Of a DNA stretch of 64,000 nt, positions 1 through 10,300 are shown piece by piece; position 1 is the stretch's first letter, and each line of letters starts with the position of its first letter. Location of the stretch: NCBI GenBank assembly GCA_026706935.1, contig JAPOXV010000013.1:62001-126000 (forward strand), in the 5' to 3' direction. A program made the translations under genes and the position numbers. Below the pieces are notes generated by a model. That model saw nothing but the letters and a program-made list of their open reading frames with translations. It was not told where the DNA came from and searched no databases. This stretch comes from Gammaproteobacteria bacterium. Its GTDB lineage: Bacteria > Pseudomonadota > Gammaproteobacteria > Pseudomonadales > Azotimanducaceae.

Positions 1-56
1 GCGCAATTCGAGAATTGTGCACGTGAATGGATTGATCTTAGCGAGAGGGTTCTGTT

Positions 57-362
57 TTGGCGTTTCGACGAATGGCCGAACAAGCACGCCTTCCGTCAAC
101 TCAAGCCGCAATATACGTTGAAATTGAAAAATTGCTCGCGGTGTTGCGACATCGATCGAATCGAGACAAACTCGACGACCATAAGTTTCTCATGGCCGGA
201 TCGATGCTCGAGCGCTGGAAGTGGAATTCTCAACTAATTCGGGACGAGGAACTCAGGGAATTTCTTGCAAAGGCACAACAGCTAGTAAGTGAGATTCATG
301 CAGTCGATAGCGAGACCAAGCAGCGTGACGCAATGAAATCGAAGCGTTCGCGATCGGAATAA
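57..362 (+). CDS. Small hypothetical protein
   Basis: I do not recognise this protein. It has 101 residues from a TTG at 57, or 96 from the ATG at 72. An in-frame TAG at 39-41 shows it does not enter from outside the window. A purine-rich stretch GAGAGGG at 43-49 sits about 7 bases before the TTG and favours that start. The product is hydrophilic and rich in charged residues, with a predicted helical C-terminal half and a basic tail, and has no signal peptide or membrane segment. It stands alone, followed by about 900 bases without a convincing gene. It could be a chance reading frame. Confidence 0.35.
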   Translation: MAFRRMAEQARLPSTQAAIYVEIEKLLAVLRHRSNRDKLDDHKFLMAGSMLERWKWNSQLIRDEELREFLAKAQQLVSEIHAVDSETKQRDAMKSKRSRSE

Positions 363-1276
363 CTCTACTACAAATCCAGACCTCCTACTGGGCTATACAC
401 TACATCACAAATCGCAATCGATCGAAGCAGACTGGTACTTAGGCGGGGTACATTGAGTTGCTCGCTAAACGCCGTCACTCTTGCGTACGGTTGCACAGCA
501 TTTTGCTCGACGAACGTCGTAGCCTCGATCGATAGCACGTGCGATGAAATAGACACTTACGACACCAATCACACGTTTAAATCTCGATTTCGTGATATTC
601 TCGTTACTAGAAAACAATACAAAGCAACAAGATGAAGACTTTTGTCCAAATATAATCCGAATTGATATAAGTATGAGTCTGTGTCGGTCGGCTCCTACGT
701 GCTCTAACAAAGGAAACACGCACGAGGTAGGCACGTGTCGAACGACGTCCATCCATTAACGGATTTACCGGTAATTAAGTTCATTCGATCCGGTGTATTG
801 ACATCCGATAGAAGCATGTCGGAGTCTATCACGGTAGTAGGTATTTCTAGCTTCAAATCGCTGTGCTATACCACCGCATCGACCGAACGCATCGACGGAA
901 CGCATCGAGTGCGATTGATCTGACTAGCTAGGCGCAAATAGTCACTCACGCAGCCATGACATTTAGAGGCTGCTCGATTCCCCAATTTCGCATCGTTGGT
1001 GCATTTGATGCGGTAGCCGCACGCGTGCGCTCTATCGAGATTGCGATTTCGTTAATAACGGACGAGCTCAGCCTCCTCTACCGTTCGTATATCCAAGAAT
1101 CACTTGTACGAGCTCCGCGGTCATCGGGAACGCCATTGGGCGTTGATCCTGCGTGAACGTACTCCCTAACGATATGCATATCTGCATGCTCAACGCTCTC
1201 TCGCGGACCGCTGCGTTGCTATCCGACAGCTTCACACCAACACACATCGAAACCAACGTTTTTAAGAGAAGGCAGG
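363..1276. other. Intergenic stretch upstream of the first adhesin
   Basis: Only short overlapping frames of 60-95 codons occur here on both strands. None has a ribosome site, a recognisable motif or a consistent coding look. The right end must hold the promoter and leader of the adhesin at 1277. The only structured element noticed is a perfect 12-base palindrome at 1171-1182. Confidence 0.5.
1171..1182. promoter_or_regulatory. 12-base perfect palindrome, possible operator
   Basis: GATATGCATATC is its own reverse complement and lies about 95 bases before the ATG at 1277. Its position fits an operator for the adhesin gene, but an AT-rich palindrome of this size can occur by chance. No regulator gene is adjacent. 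Confidence 0.25.
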
Positions 1277-1795
1277 ATGCCTAAACGTACGACATTGAAT
1301 CAGCGACCAATAGGCACGATGCTGTTGGCGCTGGCGGTTTTATTCGCGTTCCAAACGAACGGTCAGTTTGACTTCTCGAGATCAGTTGACGTTGCCTGGA
1401 ACGAACAACACGGACTAGAAGGTGCGACCGGTGGCGCATCATTGGACAGCCTAAATACAAGAGTCGACGATGCGCTGGCGGACGCGACCGACACGACGCT
1501 TTGCTACGTACTGTCAGGCACCCCAACCAATGCCCTGACATTTAATGCGTCCTCTGCCTCGTGTTCAATACCTGCAACCGCAGATAGCTCTGCGAAAGCA
1601 GGAAAACGAAGTGTCAGCCCGAATTGGCTCGCTTTGAAGAGCGGCCAACATGTTGACTACGAACGAGGTGCGAAGCAGCTTCTGACGATCACCGGATACG
1701 ACGCTACAGGCGAAGAACAGTCTAGACTTGAAGTAACCTTAGTCGTGACTGACTACAACGAGCGTCCTCTCTTAATCCAGCCTTCTAGTCAATAA
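1277..1795 (+). CDS. N-terminal part of cadherin-like autotransporter adhesin, ended by in-frame TAA
   Basis: This is the first 172 codons of a large surface protein. An ATG with GAAGG/CAGG just upstream opens a typical signal peptide: basic start, then a hydrophobic run at about residues 13-26. The mature part looks like the first cadherin-type beta-sandwich, ending in VVTDYNERP, the usual linker between such repeats. A TAA at 1793-1795 then stops translation, but the same frame continues without another stop to 6532. The fragment alone would be a short secreted protein with no membrane anchor. Either the gene is recently inactivated, the stop is read through, or the base call is wrong. Confidence 0.75.
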   Translation: MPKRTTLNQRPIGTMLLALAVLFAFQTNGQFDFSRSVDVAWNEQHGLEGATGGASLDSLNTRVDDALADATDTTLCYVLSGTPTNALTFNASSASCSIPATADSSAKAGKRSVSPNWLALKSGQHVDYERGAKQLLTITGYDATGEEQSRLEVTLVVTDYNERPLLIQPSSQ

Positions 1796-1825
1796 AAAAC
1801 TCACTATTGGCAACCTGACGACTCG

Positions 1826-4800
1826 GTGACGCTTCTGGTTTCAGATCTGTTTCGCGATCCAGACGGCGCACCCGTCCAATTCGACCTTTCAGACGTCTCC
1901 ACTGACGTTTGGGTGTGCGATACCGCGAATGCGGGTGATTTCACACTAGAAGAAGCGCCGGATATCCCAACACGAGCGCTAGGACCGGGTTCGGCAGTCT
2001 CATTTACAGGTGGCGATGCCGCTGCAGATTGCTCCGTATCAAACAGAGCGAATCCGACGGCAACCCCTGCGCCTGACCCGAATCCAGGTGAACGTGGCTC
2101 GGGCGGCAATAGAGTCGTAACGACCAAGACGACAGGACCGTTACTTGAAATTACAGCGAATAGTCTCGCCGATGACACCGACGGGGACGGTACAGTAACA
2201 GACCGTGGTAGCGGTACCTATGCTGCGCGAGTATTCGTTCGTGCTTGGTCAGGGCCAAGTGATCCACCCCTGTCGTCGACGGGATTTGCGATCGTCAATG
2301 TTCTCGTCAAAGTAGGAGCAAATAATCCTCCACAGTTCGCAGGAGGCGCGACCGGTTTCTCGGTAATACTCAAAGAGGGTAACGACGAAACCGATCCGAT
2401 GCCAGCATGGGTCGCCGGTGACCTAGACGCTGAAGGTACGACGCATGACTCGTTGGTATATAGTCTGGATCCGACTGGTAAGAAGAGCGTGAGCGTAGCT
2501 GGTGGTTCAATAGCTCTCAAAGAGCTCACGGGTGACAATCCAGCTACTAGTGCCACCGAAACCGACTTCCTCCTATCGCTCGCATTAATGGGAAGGGGTC
2601 TGAACTACGAGAGTGGCCAAACGTCGTTCGAAATTGGTCTCTACGTAACCGATATGTGGTCTGATCCGGTGCGCGTACCTATTCACGTTGAGCTGCTCGA
2701 TGTGAACGAATTGGTTATCAAGAAGCCGATCGATGATCAACGTCTCATCAATGGTCTATCAACCGAAATCGATCTAACTGAGTTTTACAGCGATCCGGAA
2801 GGCGACGAAATCACGTATGAGGCGTACACAAATCAATATACAGACGTCGTAGAAGTAGATAACGCTGACGACACTTTGACAATCCATGGTAGATACGCAA
2901 CGAAAGGGGCAGGCGGCGAAAGTTCAGTCAGAGTCACTCTGTTCGCAACAGACAGTAAAGGACTAGAGGCAGTCCCACTCGAATTCGATGTAACCACTCG
3001 TTACGAGAATCAGAAACCGACCATCGATCTACTAGAAGATGGTACCCTCGCCATTGGCGCAGATATTTTTGAAGCGGATAGCGCAGGGAAGCTTCTTCTA
3101 CCCCTCATTGAATACATGGATGACGATCCGGCACCCACTGCCGTATTCAATGGTGAACCAACATTCAAAGCCATTGTTGACCCTTACGTAAATAACGGTG
3201 AAATCTGTTCGAAAGGCTCAAAGGGGTGCGAGCAACAAACCGGTTCCGTAGCCATCCTTGTCGGTAATAAAGATCTGAACTTTGAAGCCAGACCACTTTA
3301 CAAACTGTCTCTCGCGTTACGAGATGCTTGGCAACCCGAGTTGGTTTCAGACTCAATCGAGTTTCAAGTCTCCGTTAACGACAGCAATGATGCACCGACT
3401 GTCGCTTCGGGCGCACGCATAGAAAACCAGACGATTGTCGTTCACGGATCAGATACATATGTCGCAGGTGATCATTTCACGGATGAAGATGGTGATCGTC
3501 TGCGCGTCAACGCTACTTCAAGTAACAAGCAAGTCGTCGAAGTCGAAGTCGCAGAACTCGATCATGTGACCTTTAGTGGGTTGAAGGAAGGAGAAGCGAG
3601 AATCACGTTGACCGCCATTGATCCTGATGGAGAATCCGTGGATCTTTCTTTCGTTGTCAAAGTTGGACCTAACAATCCCCCGATCGTTAACGAAGAAGCG
3701 GTCGCCATGCAATTACCTGAGAATAACGTCTTAGGCGTCGCCGAGATTGTCGCACTTGAAATGGACAGCATGTTTAGCGAGCCAGACAGTGGGGACGAAA
3801 TTACATCCGTCAAGTCTGTCAGTTCTAACGAACGCGTACTTCTCGCTATCCCGACCGACGACGGCAACACAACGACACTCGTCGGTCGGTCTTCTGGCAC
3901 AGCTACATTAACAATTTCAGCAATGGACAAAGGCGGTAATGTCACGTCAATCGAAAACGAGATCATCGTAAACGCTGCTCCGCACGAGACGGCGCCGTTG
4001 GATCCCATCACGCTCGATCGTACGACGCCGCAAGTTGTGGATGTAAGTGGCGTATTTGCTGACGCGGATCACACCGTTGACCAGCTCGTCATCATCGCCG
4101 AAGAAATCGGTGAAGGTATGGGTCGCGTAACACTCAATGTATCCGGTACCCAGTTAACAGTATCAGGTGTTATGGGTGCCACGCCAGGTGACGTCGAGAT
4201 CCAACTAACCGCAACGGACCCACATGGGGCATCGGCAACATCGACTTTCGTCGCTACAGTAATAAACATCGGACCGATGGTAGCTCAGGAAATCGAGGAT
4301 CAGGAACTTGATCGCATCGATCCACTCCTTCTCGATGTGGGCGGAGTATTCGAGGACTCAGACGGCAAGATTCAATCGATTACAGCCACGGTGGCGGATG
4401 AAGGTGTCGTAGACGCAAGTGATGTCGACGACACCAACATGATCACGATTAAAGGACTTGCGGTAGGTTCAACGACCGTTACATTGACAGCAACGGACGA
4501 CAACGATGCGTATACAGAGGCGGAGTTCGTCGTAACAGTTATCAATATCGACCCAATCGTTGTAGAGGTTGTACCCGATCAAACGACGACTCGTGCTGAA
4601 CCTATCGAACTGGACTTGAGCTCGACATTTGATGATCCTGACGCCGACAACGACCTGATGACGCTCTCAGTCGTCGCTAACGACATCACTTACGTCGAAG
4701 TTGTTTTGGATGGAACGACTTTGACGATAGTTGGACTTGACGTTGGCGTATCGAACGTAAACGTGACAGCAAGGGACGCCGATGGTGGCGAAGTGGAAAC

Positions 4801-6532
4801 CACATTCAGAACCACTATCGAAAACGTCGTTCCCGTCGCGATTGGCACGATCTCGCCAATCAATCTAGAAGTCGGTGGTCAAGCTGCTACGCAATCGATC
4901 GCTGTGCTATTCACCGACGATGATCCACTAACGTACAGTGTAGCAATCGCCGATCCGAGTATTGCTCAGGCGACACTCTCAGATGCAACGGCCCGTATTG
5001 CGCCTGTTTCTCGTGGGTCTACAACGCTCGTTGTTTCAGCGATGGACCCACACGGCGCTCGAGTGACCGTATCTGGGGCGATCTCAGTAGGTGATAGCCA
5101 ACTTAAAGCGGTGGCTGAGAAGTCCTTGGCGAGTTTCGGTCGCGCTCTGATTGCTAGCGTTTCTGCAAGCGTAGGTTCCCGCCTCTCTTTTGACCACCGC
5201 GCTTCAGAAACCACGCTCGATTCGTGGATGCCGTTAAACCAGCAAAGCGTCAGTCCCGTGATGAGCAAACCGAAACAACGCGATGTCAGTTGGGGTAGAG
5301 ACAGTACGACTAGCCCCATTTCAAACACGCCTATTAACGTTTTGAGCGGTATCGAGACATTAAGATCAATGCTAGGCCATAGCTTCGCGCTTAATCTAGG
5401 ATCAACAGGCAATCCGTCGAATTGGGCTGTCTGGGGAAGCATAGATCTCCAATCCTACGAGGGTGACGAGTACGACGGAATGGCGTCTAGTGTCTATCTT
5501 GGTGCAGACGTTACCGTTGCGGAATGCTGGATCATCGGAGTCGCGGTATCGAGTAACACGGGTGATTCTGACTATACGTGGGGTTCCGCAACTCAATCGA
5601 TGGAGCTCGGTCTTACGACGATGCTACCCTATCTGAGCTATCGACCCAACGAACGAACATCGTTTTGGGGAGTTGCTGGCTTCGGCTCAGGTGATCTAGA
5701 TACGACCGTTGTCGGCACCACAGATCACAGTAGTTACCTAAGTTCCCAACTCGCACTTATCGGTGCAAGCCAGGACATAAAGACCTCCGGACGCTTCAAC
5801 CTTGCATTGCGCGGCGATGCTGCGTCAGTTTCGCTTGAAACCGACGATGGCGAAGGTGCCGCGGATGGGCTCAGCGCAGATGTCAACCGTATACGAGTTG
5901 GTCTAGAAGGCTCCTTACCGACTGACACTGGGCAAGGTGGAATACTGGAACCGTTCGGTCAAATCAACCTGAGGTCGGATGGTGGCGATGGGGACACGGG
6001 CACTGGGATTGAAGTCGTCGGAGGCGTAAGAATTTCTGGAAGTTCTTTCAGCCTCGAAGCTCAAGGTCGTACACTCGCGACACACGGTGCAGAAGAATAC
6101 AGCGAATCTGGATTCAGCTTGATGGCGAAACTGAATCCTGCCGCGAATGGAACTGGCGTTTCGGTAACCGTCGCACCTCGTTGGGGAGCAGACGCTCAAG
6201 GTAGTAATGTACTTTGGCAAGATACCTTAGATTTGGATTCCTTTGTGTCGTACGGACCGCTTGCAGGATTCGGTCACGCTCGGTCTAACCGGGCACTCGA
6301 CACTCATATCGCCTACGGTATGTTGATCTCAAATGATCGATATCTACTGACGCCATTCCTCAACCTCGAAGTCACTGAGGTTGATCAACGCGAAATGCTG
6401 TTGGGCATAAACCTACATCCGGTCATCGGCGATGCCAACAGATTTGGCGTTAATTTCGTAATCGGCAACGTGGTGAATAGCACCGGTGTAGGGACTGAGA
6501 AGATCGGTTTGACGACAACAGTGGTCTTCTAA
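1826..6532 (+). CDS. Main part of cadherin-like autotransporter adhesin (passenger repeats and beta-barrel)
   Basis: This frame is continuous with the one at 1277 and opens again directly after the TAA at 1793-1795; GTG 1826 is simply the first start-like codon. There is no ribosome site before it and no signal peptide, so it is unlikely to be made and exported on its own. It holds about ten cadherin/Ig-like repeats (motifs such as VNDSNDAPT and TATDPHG) to about nucleotide 5080, then a linker with ASFGRA, then about 370 residues of alternating beta-strands from WAVWGS to the terminal TVVF. The end in phenylalanine fits an outer-membrane barrel. The barrel resembles that of the giant protein at 7306-21363 (patterns VWG, GSGDL, GRTLATH). 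Likely role: surface adhesion or matrix binding. The repeat and barrel identification is fairly secure; the function is inference. Confidence 0.8.
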   Translation: MTLLVSDLFRDPDGAPVQFDLSDVSTDVWVCDTANAGDFTLEEAPDIPTRALGPGSAVSFTGGDAAADCSVSNRANPTATPAPDPNPGERGSGGNRVVTTKTTGPLLEITANSLADDTDGDGTVTDRGSGTYAARVFVRAWSGPSDPPLSSTGFAIVNVLVKVGANNPPQFAGGATGFSVILKEGNDETDPMPAWVAGDLDAEGTTHDSLVYSLDPTGKKSVSVAGGSIALKELTGDNPATSATETDFLLSLALMGRGLNYESGQTSFEIGLYVTDMWSDPVRVPIHVELLDVNELVIKKPIDDQRLINGLSTEIDLTEFYSDPEGDEITYEAYTNQYTDVVEVDNADDTLTIHGRYATKGAGGESSVRVTLFATDSKGLEAVPLEFDVTTRYENQKPTIDLLEDGTLAIGADIFEADSAGKLLLPLIEYMDDDPAPTAVFNGEPTFKAIVDPYVNNGEICSKGSKGCEQQTGSVAILVGNKDLNFEARPLYKLSLALRDAWQPELVSDSIEFQVSVNDSNDAPTVASGARIENQTIVVHGSDTYVAGDHFTDEDGDRLRVNATSSNKQVVEVEVAELDHVTFSGLKEGEARITLTAIDPDGESVDLSFVVKVGPNNPPIVNEEAVAMQLPENNVLGVAEIVALEMDSMFSEPDSGDEITSVKSVSSNERVLLAIPTDDGNTTTLVGRSSGTATLTISAMDKGGNVTSIENEIIVNAAPHETAPLDPITLDRTTPQVVDVSGVFADADHTVDQLVIIAEEIGEGMGRVTLNVSGTQLTVSGVMGATPGDVEIQLTATDPHGASATSTFVATVINIGPMVAQEIEDQELDRIDPLLLDVGGVFEDSDGKIQSITATVADEGVVDASDVDDTNMITIKGLAVGSTTVTLTATDDNDAYTEAEFVVTVINIDPIVVEVVPDQTTTRAEPIELDLSSTFDDPDADNDLMTLSVVANDITYVEVVLDGTTLTIVGLDVGVSNVNVTARDADGGEVETTFRTTIENVVPVAIGTISPINLEVGGQAATQSIAVLFTDDDPLTYSVAIADPSIAQATLSDATARIAPVSRGSTTLVVSAMDPHGARVTVSGAISVGDSQLKAVAEKSLASFGRALIASVSASVGSRLSFDHRASETTLDSWMPLNQQSVSPVMSKPKQRDVSWGRDSTTSPISNTPINVLSGIETLRSMLGHSFALNLGSTGNPSNWAVWGSIDLQSYEGDEYDGMASSVYLGADVTVAECWIIGVAVSSNTGDSDYTWGSATQSMELGLTTMLPYLSYRPNERTSFWGVAGFGSGDLDTTVVGTTDHSSYLSSQLALIGASQDIKTSGRFNLALRGDAASVSLETDDGEGAADGLSADVNRIRVGLEGSLPTDTGQGGILEPFGQINLRSDGGDGDTGTGIEVVGGVRISGSSFSLEAQGRTLATHGAEEYSESGFSLMAKLNPAANGTGVSVTVAPRWGADAQGSNVLWQDTLDLDSFVSYGPLAGFGHARSNRALDTHIAYGMLISNDRYLLTPFLNLEVTEVDQREMLLGINLHPVIGDANRFGVNFVIGNVVNSTGVGTEKIGLTTTVVF

Positions 6533-6584
6533 GAAGTCCAGCTCTGCGAAGACGGAGAATGTCCTTCGGAGAGCTCTTCTCCAA

Positions 6585-6614
6585 CCCCGATGGTCCGCGA
6601 CCATCGGGGTTTTT
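6585..6614 (+). terminator. Rho-independent terminator of the first adhesin
   Basis: CCCCGATGGT at 6585-6594 pairs perfectly with ACCATCGGGG at 6600-6609 around a five-base loop, followed by TTTTTG. It lies about 50 bases after the TAA of the adhesin. Confidence 0.92.
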
Positions 6615-7031
6615 GTTTGTAGTCCGATGCGACTGATCACCTCGTGAGACTAAGGCTCTAATTACATCGTCGGTAGAAGAACCAAAGACCTTGAGCCGCA
6701 GTACTCGCGTTTAAACCTGACGAGCACCGAACTGTAGACTCAGCTCGGCGGCACTATAGATGTTCTATTCATAACGTTAATAACAAAAAAGAGGTGTATC
6801 GAGTTTCGTCCACACTTGATAAGAAAGTACGTTCAATGAACCGATCTCGCCAAAGAGACTTCGATCGACACGGATATCAAGAGCTGAGAAAAGAACACAG
6901 TATGTGTTTTGAGAGGTGTGCTCCGTAAGAGAGTAGCTCCCGAATTTTTAAACATTGCATATATTCATGCGGAAACGCCAGCTTTCGAGATTCACAACTC
7001 GACTTCAGAATCCGTGAAGATGTGCATAGAC

Positions 7032-7056
7032 ATCGCGCTTTCGCTGAAAGCGCGAT
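7032..7056. repeat. Perfect 11-bp inverted repeat with three-base loop
   Basis: ATCGCGCTTTC at 7032-7042 and GAAAGCGCGAT at 7046-7056 are exact reverse complements separated by GCT. Neither side is followed by a T-run, so it is not a classical terminator. It may be an RNA 3'-end structure, a protein site or a small dispersed palindrome. Confidence 0.6.
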
Positions 7057-7215
7057 CGAGCTCACAGCGATAGAACTTAAGCAAGTAACGTTAGAACTGA
7101 TTGAGCAGTAGTGAGGTGGTCGACAAAAGTGTTCTTAGCAACTCGTGGTTCCCTCAACTAAGGTTAAACGAAATCTATCGTGTAGATTGACGCGAAGGCT
7201 CTAGCGTTTAAAGAT

Positions 7216-7233
7216 GTAGTCGATCGCGACTAC
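7216..7233 (-). terminator. Weak candidate terminator for the giant adhesin
   Basis: GTAGTCG at 7216-7222 pairs with CGACTAC at 7227-7233 over a four-base loop, about 75 bases beyond the stop at 7306. On the minus strand the bases that follow are only loosely T-rich (ATCTTTAAA), so it is a weak candidate. Confidence 0.3.
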
Positions 7234-7305
7234 CCGTCGCAGTCTGCACGGGAAACGGTAGCCGCAATCGATTGTTTATGGCACGTTCTGGCCTGTTATT
7301 TCGTA

Positions 7306-10300
7306 TTACAGAAGGACGCTTGCTCGCAACATGACGCCAACTTCGATCGGAACACCTCGACGATGAAACTCACGATGTACGGCGTCAAGATCGAAAACCA
7401 TGTCGCCGCGGCGTGTACCACCGGAAATCAGACGCCAACCTACTCGCCAATCGCGTCCGATCTCAGATATACCAAAACCTACGTACGGCGAGCTTTGTAC
7501 GCCCAATTTGAACACCGGCATTGCATAACTGATTTCGCCTTCGAGTACTCGATCAATCGCAAAGTCCTGATCGATACGCGTTGACCGATCGCGTCGCCCG
7601 TCCATTCCAAGTTGAGCGAAGGTCTCGCGCGACCACAGCGCATCCATCCCAACGGTAGGCGACGCACCTAAAGATTGGGTCAGGGAGAATGAGAAACCGC
7701 TATCGTTCTGGGGTTGAGGATCCCACATAAACGACGCGCTCATGCCCCACTCTTTGAAGTCTGCGGCATCATGTGTCAACAATCCGCGCCCTCTGAGATC
7801 AACGCGAGCCTTCCTGCTTGAATCAGTGAAACTGAATCCACCACCAACATCCGCGCCATAACCCGTCTCGGCATCGCCACCATCAAAACGCAAAGCGATC
7901 TCTAATAAAGGTGTGAGCGTTGAACCGTCGGCAAATGCGATAGATCGTGACCCCTCAAACCCGAGTCGCGCCAACCATGTCTCTGCATCGACTGATGCGA
8001 GACTGATTCCACCGTTCGACGCCGCTTCAGATGAGGTTTGCGTGAAGCGAGCGTCGCTCTTGACAGCGATCACTATTCCCGTATCAGCAGTCCGTTGGGT
8101 AACGTCGCGACGGACGCCGAACGATCCAGTGGACATCGAAACGTCGGTCGTCAATGGCGCAAATCCGTCTGGCGCAAGTGTTAACTCACCTGATCCGACT
8201 CCCAAAGTCGTCCAGAGCGACAGCCGTTCGTTCACCCAGACCGATCCGTAGGGAAACAGTCCGGTAAGACGTGTTTCAATATTCCCGCTAGTATCGGGGT
8301 TATCGAAGTCGCCCGTGCCTTGCGCATGTCCAATTGCGACACCCAATTGCCATCGTCTAGGACCCGAACTCGATAGCCCATTCGACGAATAGTCAGCGGC
8401 TAAAAAGCCGGTTTTCACCGTACCGCTTAAACTAAGTTCGTCGTCTCGTCCGTCGAAATTAGACACTCCGCCTTTGCCCCAAATCGCCGTACTACCTCGA
8501 CCTGAACCAGTTGGATTCACCGATAGATTGAATGACGTGTCTGACAGGGTGTTTGGATGGAACGGGCTCGATTCAGAGCTCGAGTACTGACCCGTTTCGA
8601 GCGCATCAAAGAATCCGTCATGAGCGTCGATCCCTTCGGATGCAAGAGCGCGCGACGCGTTTACTTCGCTGAAGCGCCCGTTGTAGTGCCCTGAGAAGTG
8701 GTCACGACCGGGGAGGAATGACGATACGGAATGACCTGCAACGGCAACATCGTTTTGCCCGGCCGTCGGTGATTCGCGTCGCATCGCGATCGCGTTATTC
8801 ACCTCGTCGGTGACAGTACGTCCGAACCGCGCCAACCACGCCTTGGTGATCGGGGAAGTATCCGCAGTAGTCAGCCCAGCCACTTGGTGGCTTGCTGCAT
8901 CCGACCACGCGCCAGTTCCTTCTTCATTTGTCGCACGCACCCGTACTTCGTATGTTGTACCTGACGCTAAGCCGGTGATCGTGGTGTTTGTACCGATACC
9001 GATGAATACCGCGTCGGTCCATACCGAGCTTCCTGCGTCACGATACTCAAGATCGTAGTCGAAGATCGCCGGACCCGAGTTAGGGGGTGCTTGCCAACTC
9101 GCAGCGAGACTGCTCCGCGGACTTACTGACGGCGTACTCAAAACAGGCGGTAACGGTTTACCTGGTGCTTCATTGACATCCGTCACCTGAATCGCCAAAC
9201 TGTGCGTTGCGACAGCTCTGCCGTCCGTTACCGTCACGGTCAGCGCGTAGCGGGACTTAGTTTCGAAGTCCAACGTGGTTTCACTCCCGAGCACTATTAC
9301 ACCGTTGCCGTCGATGTCAAATACTTCGTCAGAAGAGCTATCCAGCGAGTACGTCAGTGGATCACTCTCCGCATCGGTCGCTGTAACCGACCCTATCTCG
9401 GAACCGCTCGCGATGTTCTCTGCTACGGATAACGAGCTAGGTGGCGAATCGAATGCCGGCGCTCTGTTTTCTTTGTTCGTTGTTCCACTAGCGCTCTGCG
9501 ACCAGTCGCTATCGCCTTCGTCGTTGGTCGCCCGCACCCTGACCTCGTACGTCGTACTCGCATTCAGTCCCGTCACCACGGCGCTTGTATCCTCAACTTC
9601 GAACTGAGCATCGACCCATTCAGTCGTACCTTCCTCTCGGATTTGAATGTCGAACGCCACAATCGGTGGTTTTCCGACGTCGTCCGACACCGTCCAGCTC
9701 ACCATCAAACTCAAATCCGAAAGCACGGATACAACTGGAGTTGAAGTCGTTCCGGGTGGTTCGTTCTCATCGATTAGTTTGATCAAGATGTCATGGCTAA
9801 CGTCGTTAATCTCGTCGGTGACCGTCACGGTTATCGTGAAAGTCGGCGTCGCTTCATGGTCTAACACGGCACCTTCGTTCACAGTTATGCGACCACGATT
9901 GTCGATCGAAAATGAATCTGCAGATTCCTCGTCCAACTTATAGCTCAAGGTATCGCCTTCCGGATCTCCTGCCGAAACGGTCCCAACTAAAGTACCCCCG
10001 TCACTGTTCTCGGCGACTTCAAGTGATTCCGGTGGTGAAGCGAAGTTCGGTGGAGCGTTTTTTGATGGATCGAGTACCGTACCCGTTCCGGTCGCAGACC
10101 AGCTACTAGCTCCTTCAGCGTTGATCGCTCGGACTTGTACGTCATACCTGTCGTTTTCGACGAGACCTTCAAGCGTGGTGCTCGTTTCAACACTATCGAA
10201 ATCAGCATCCGACCAAGTCGTCGTTTCGGCGAGACGATAGCGCACGTCGTAGTCGGTTATCGGTGGCTTGCCCGTCGCATCTGGTGCTGTCCAACTCACT

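Larger units (their letters stand above)
6640..7305. other. Convergent intergenic stretch with two inverted repeats
   Basis: No convincing gene lies between the ends of the two adhesin genes. The stretch contains a perfect 11-bp hairpin at 7032-7056 and a 7-bp one at 7216-7233, listed separately. Confidence 0.5.

Noticed and set aside
1793-1795. TAA as a recoded (selenocysteine or pyrrolysine) codon
   Set aside because: Those use UGA and UAG; no insertion element is visible. Readthrough remains possible but recoding to a special residue is not supported.
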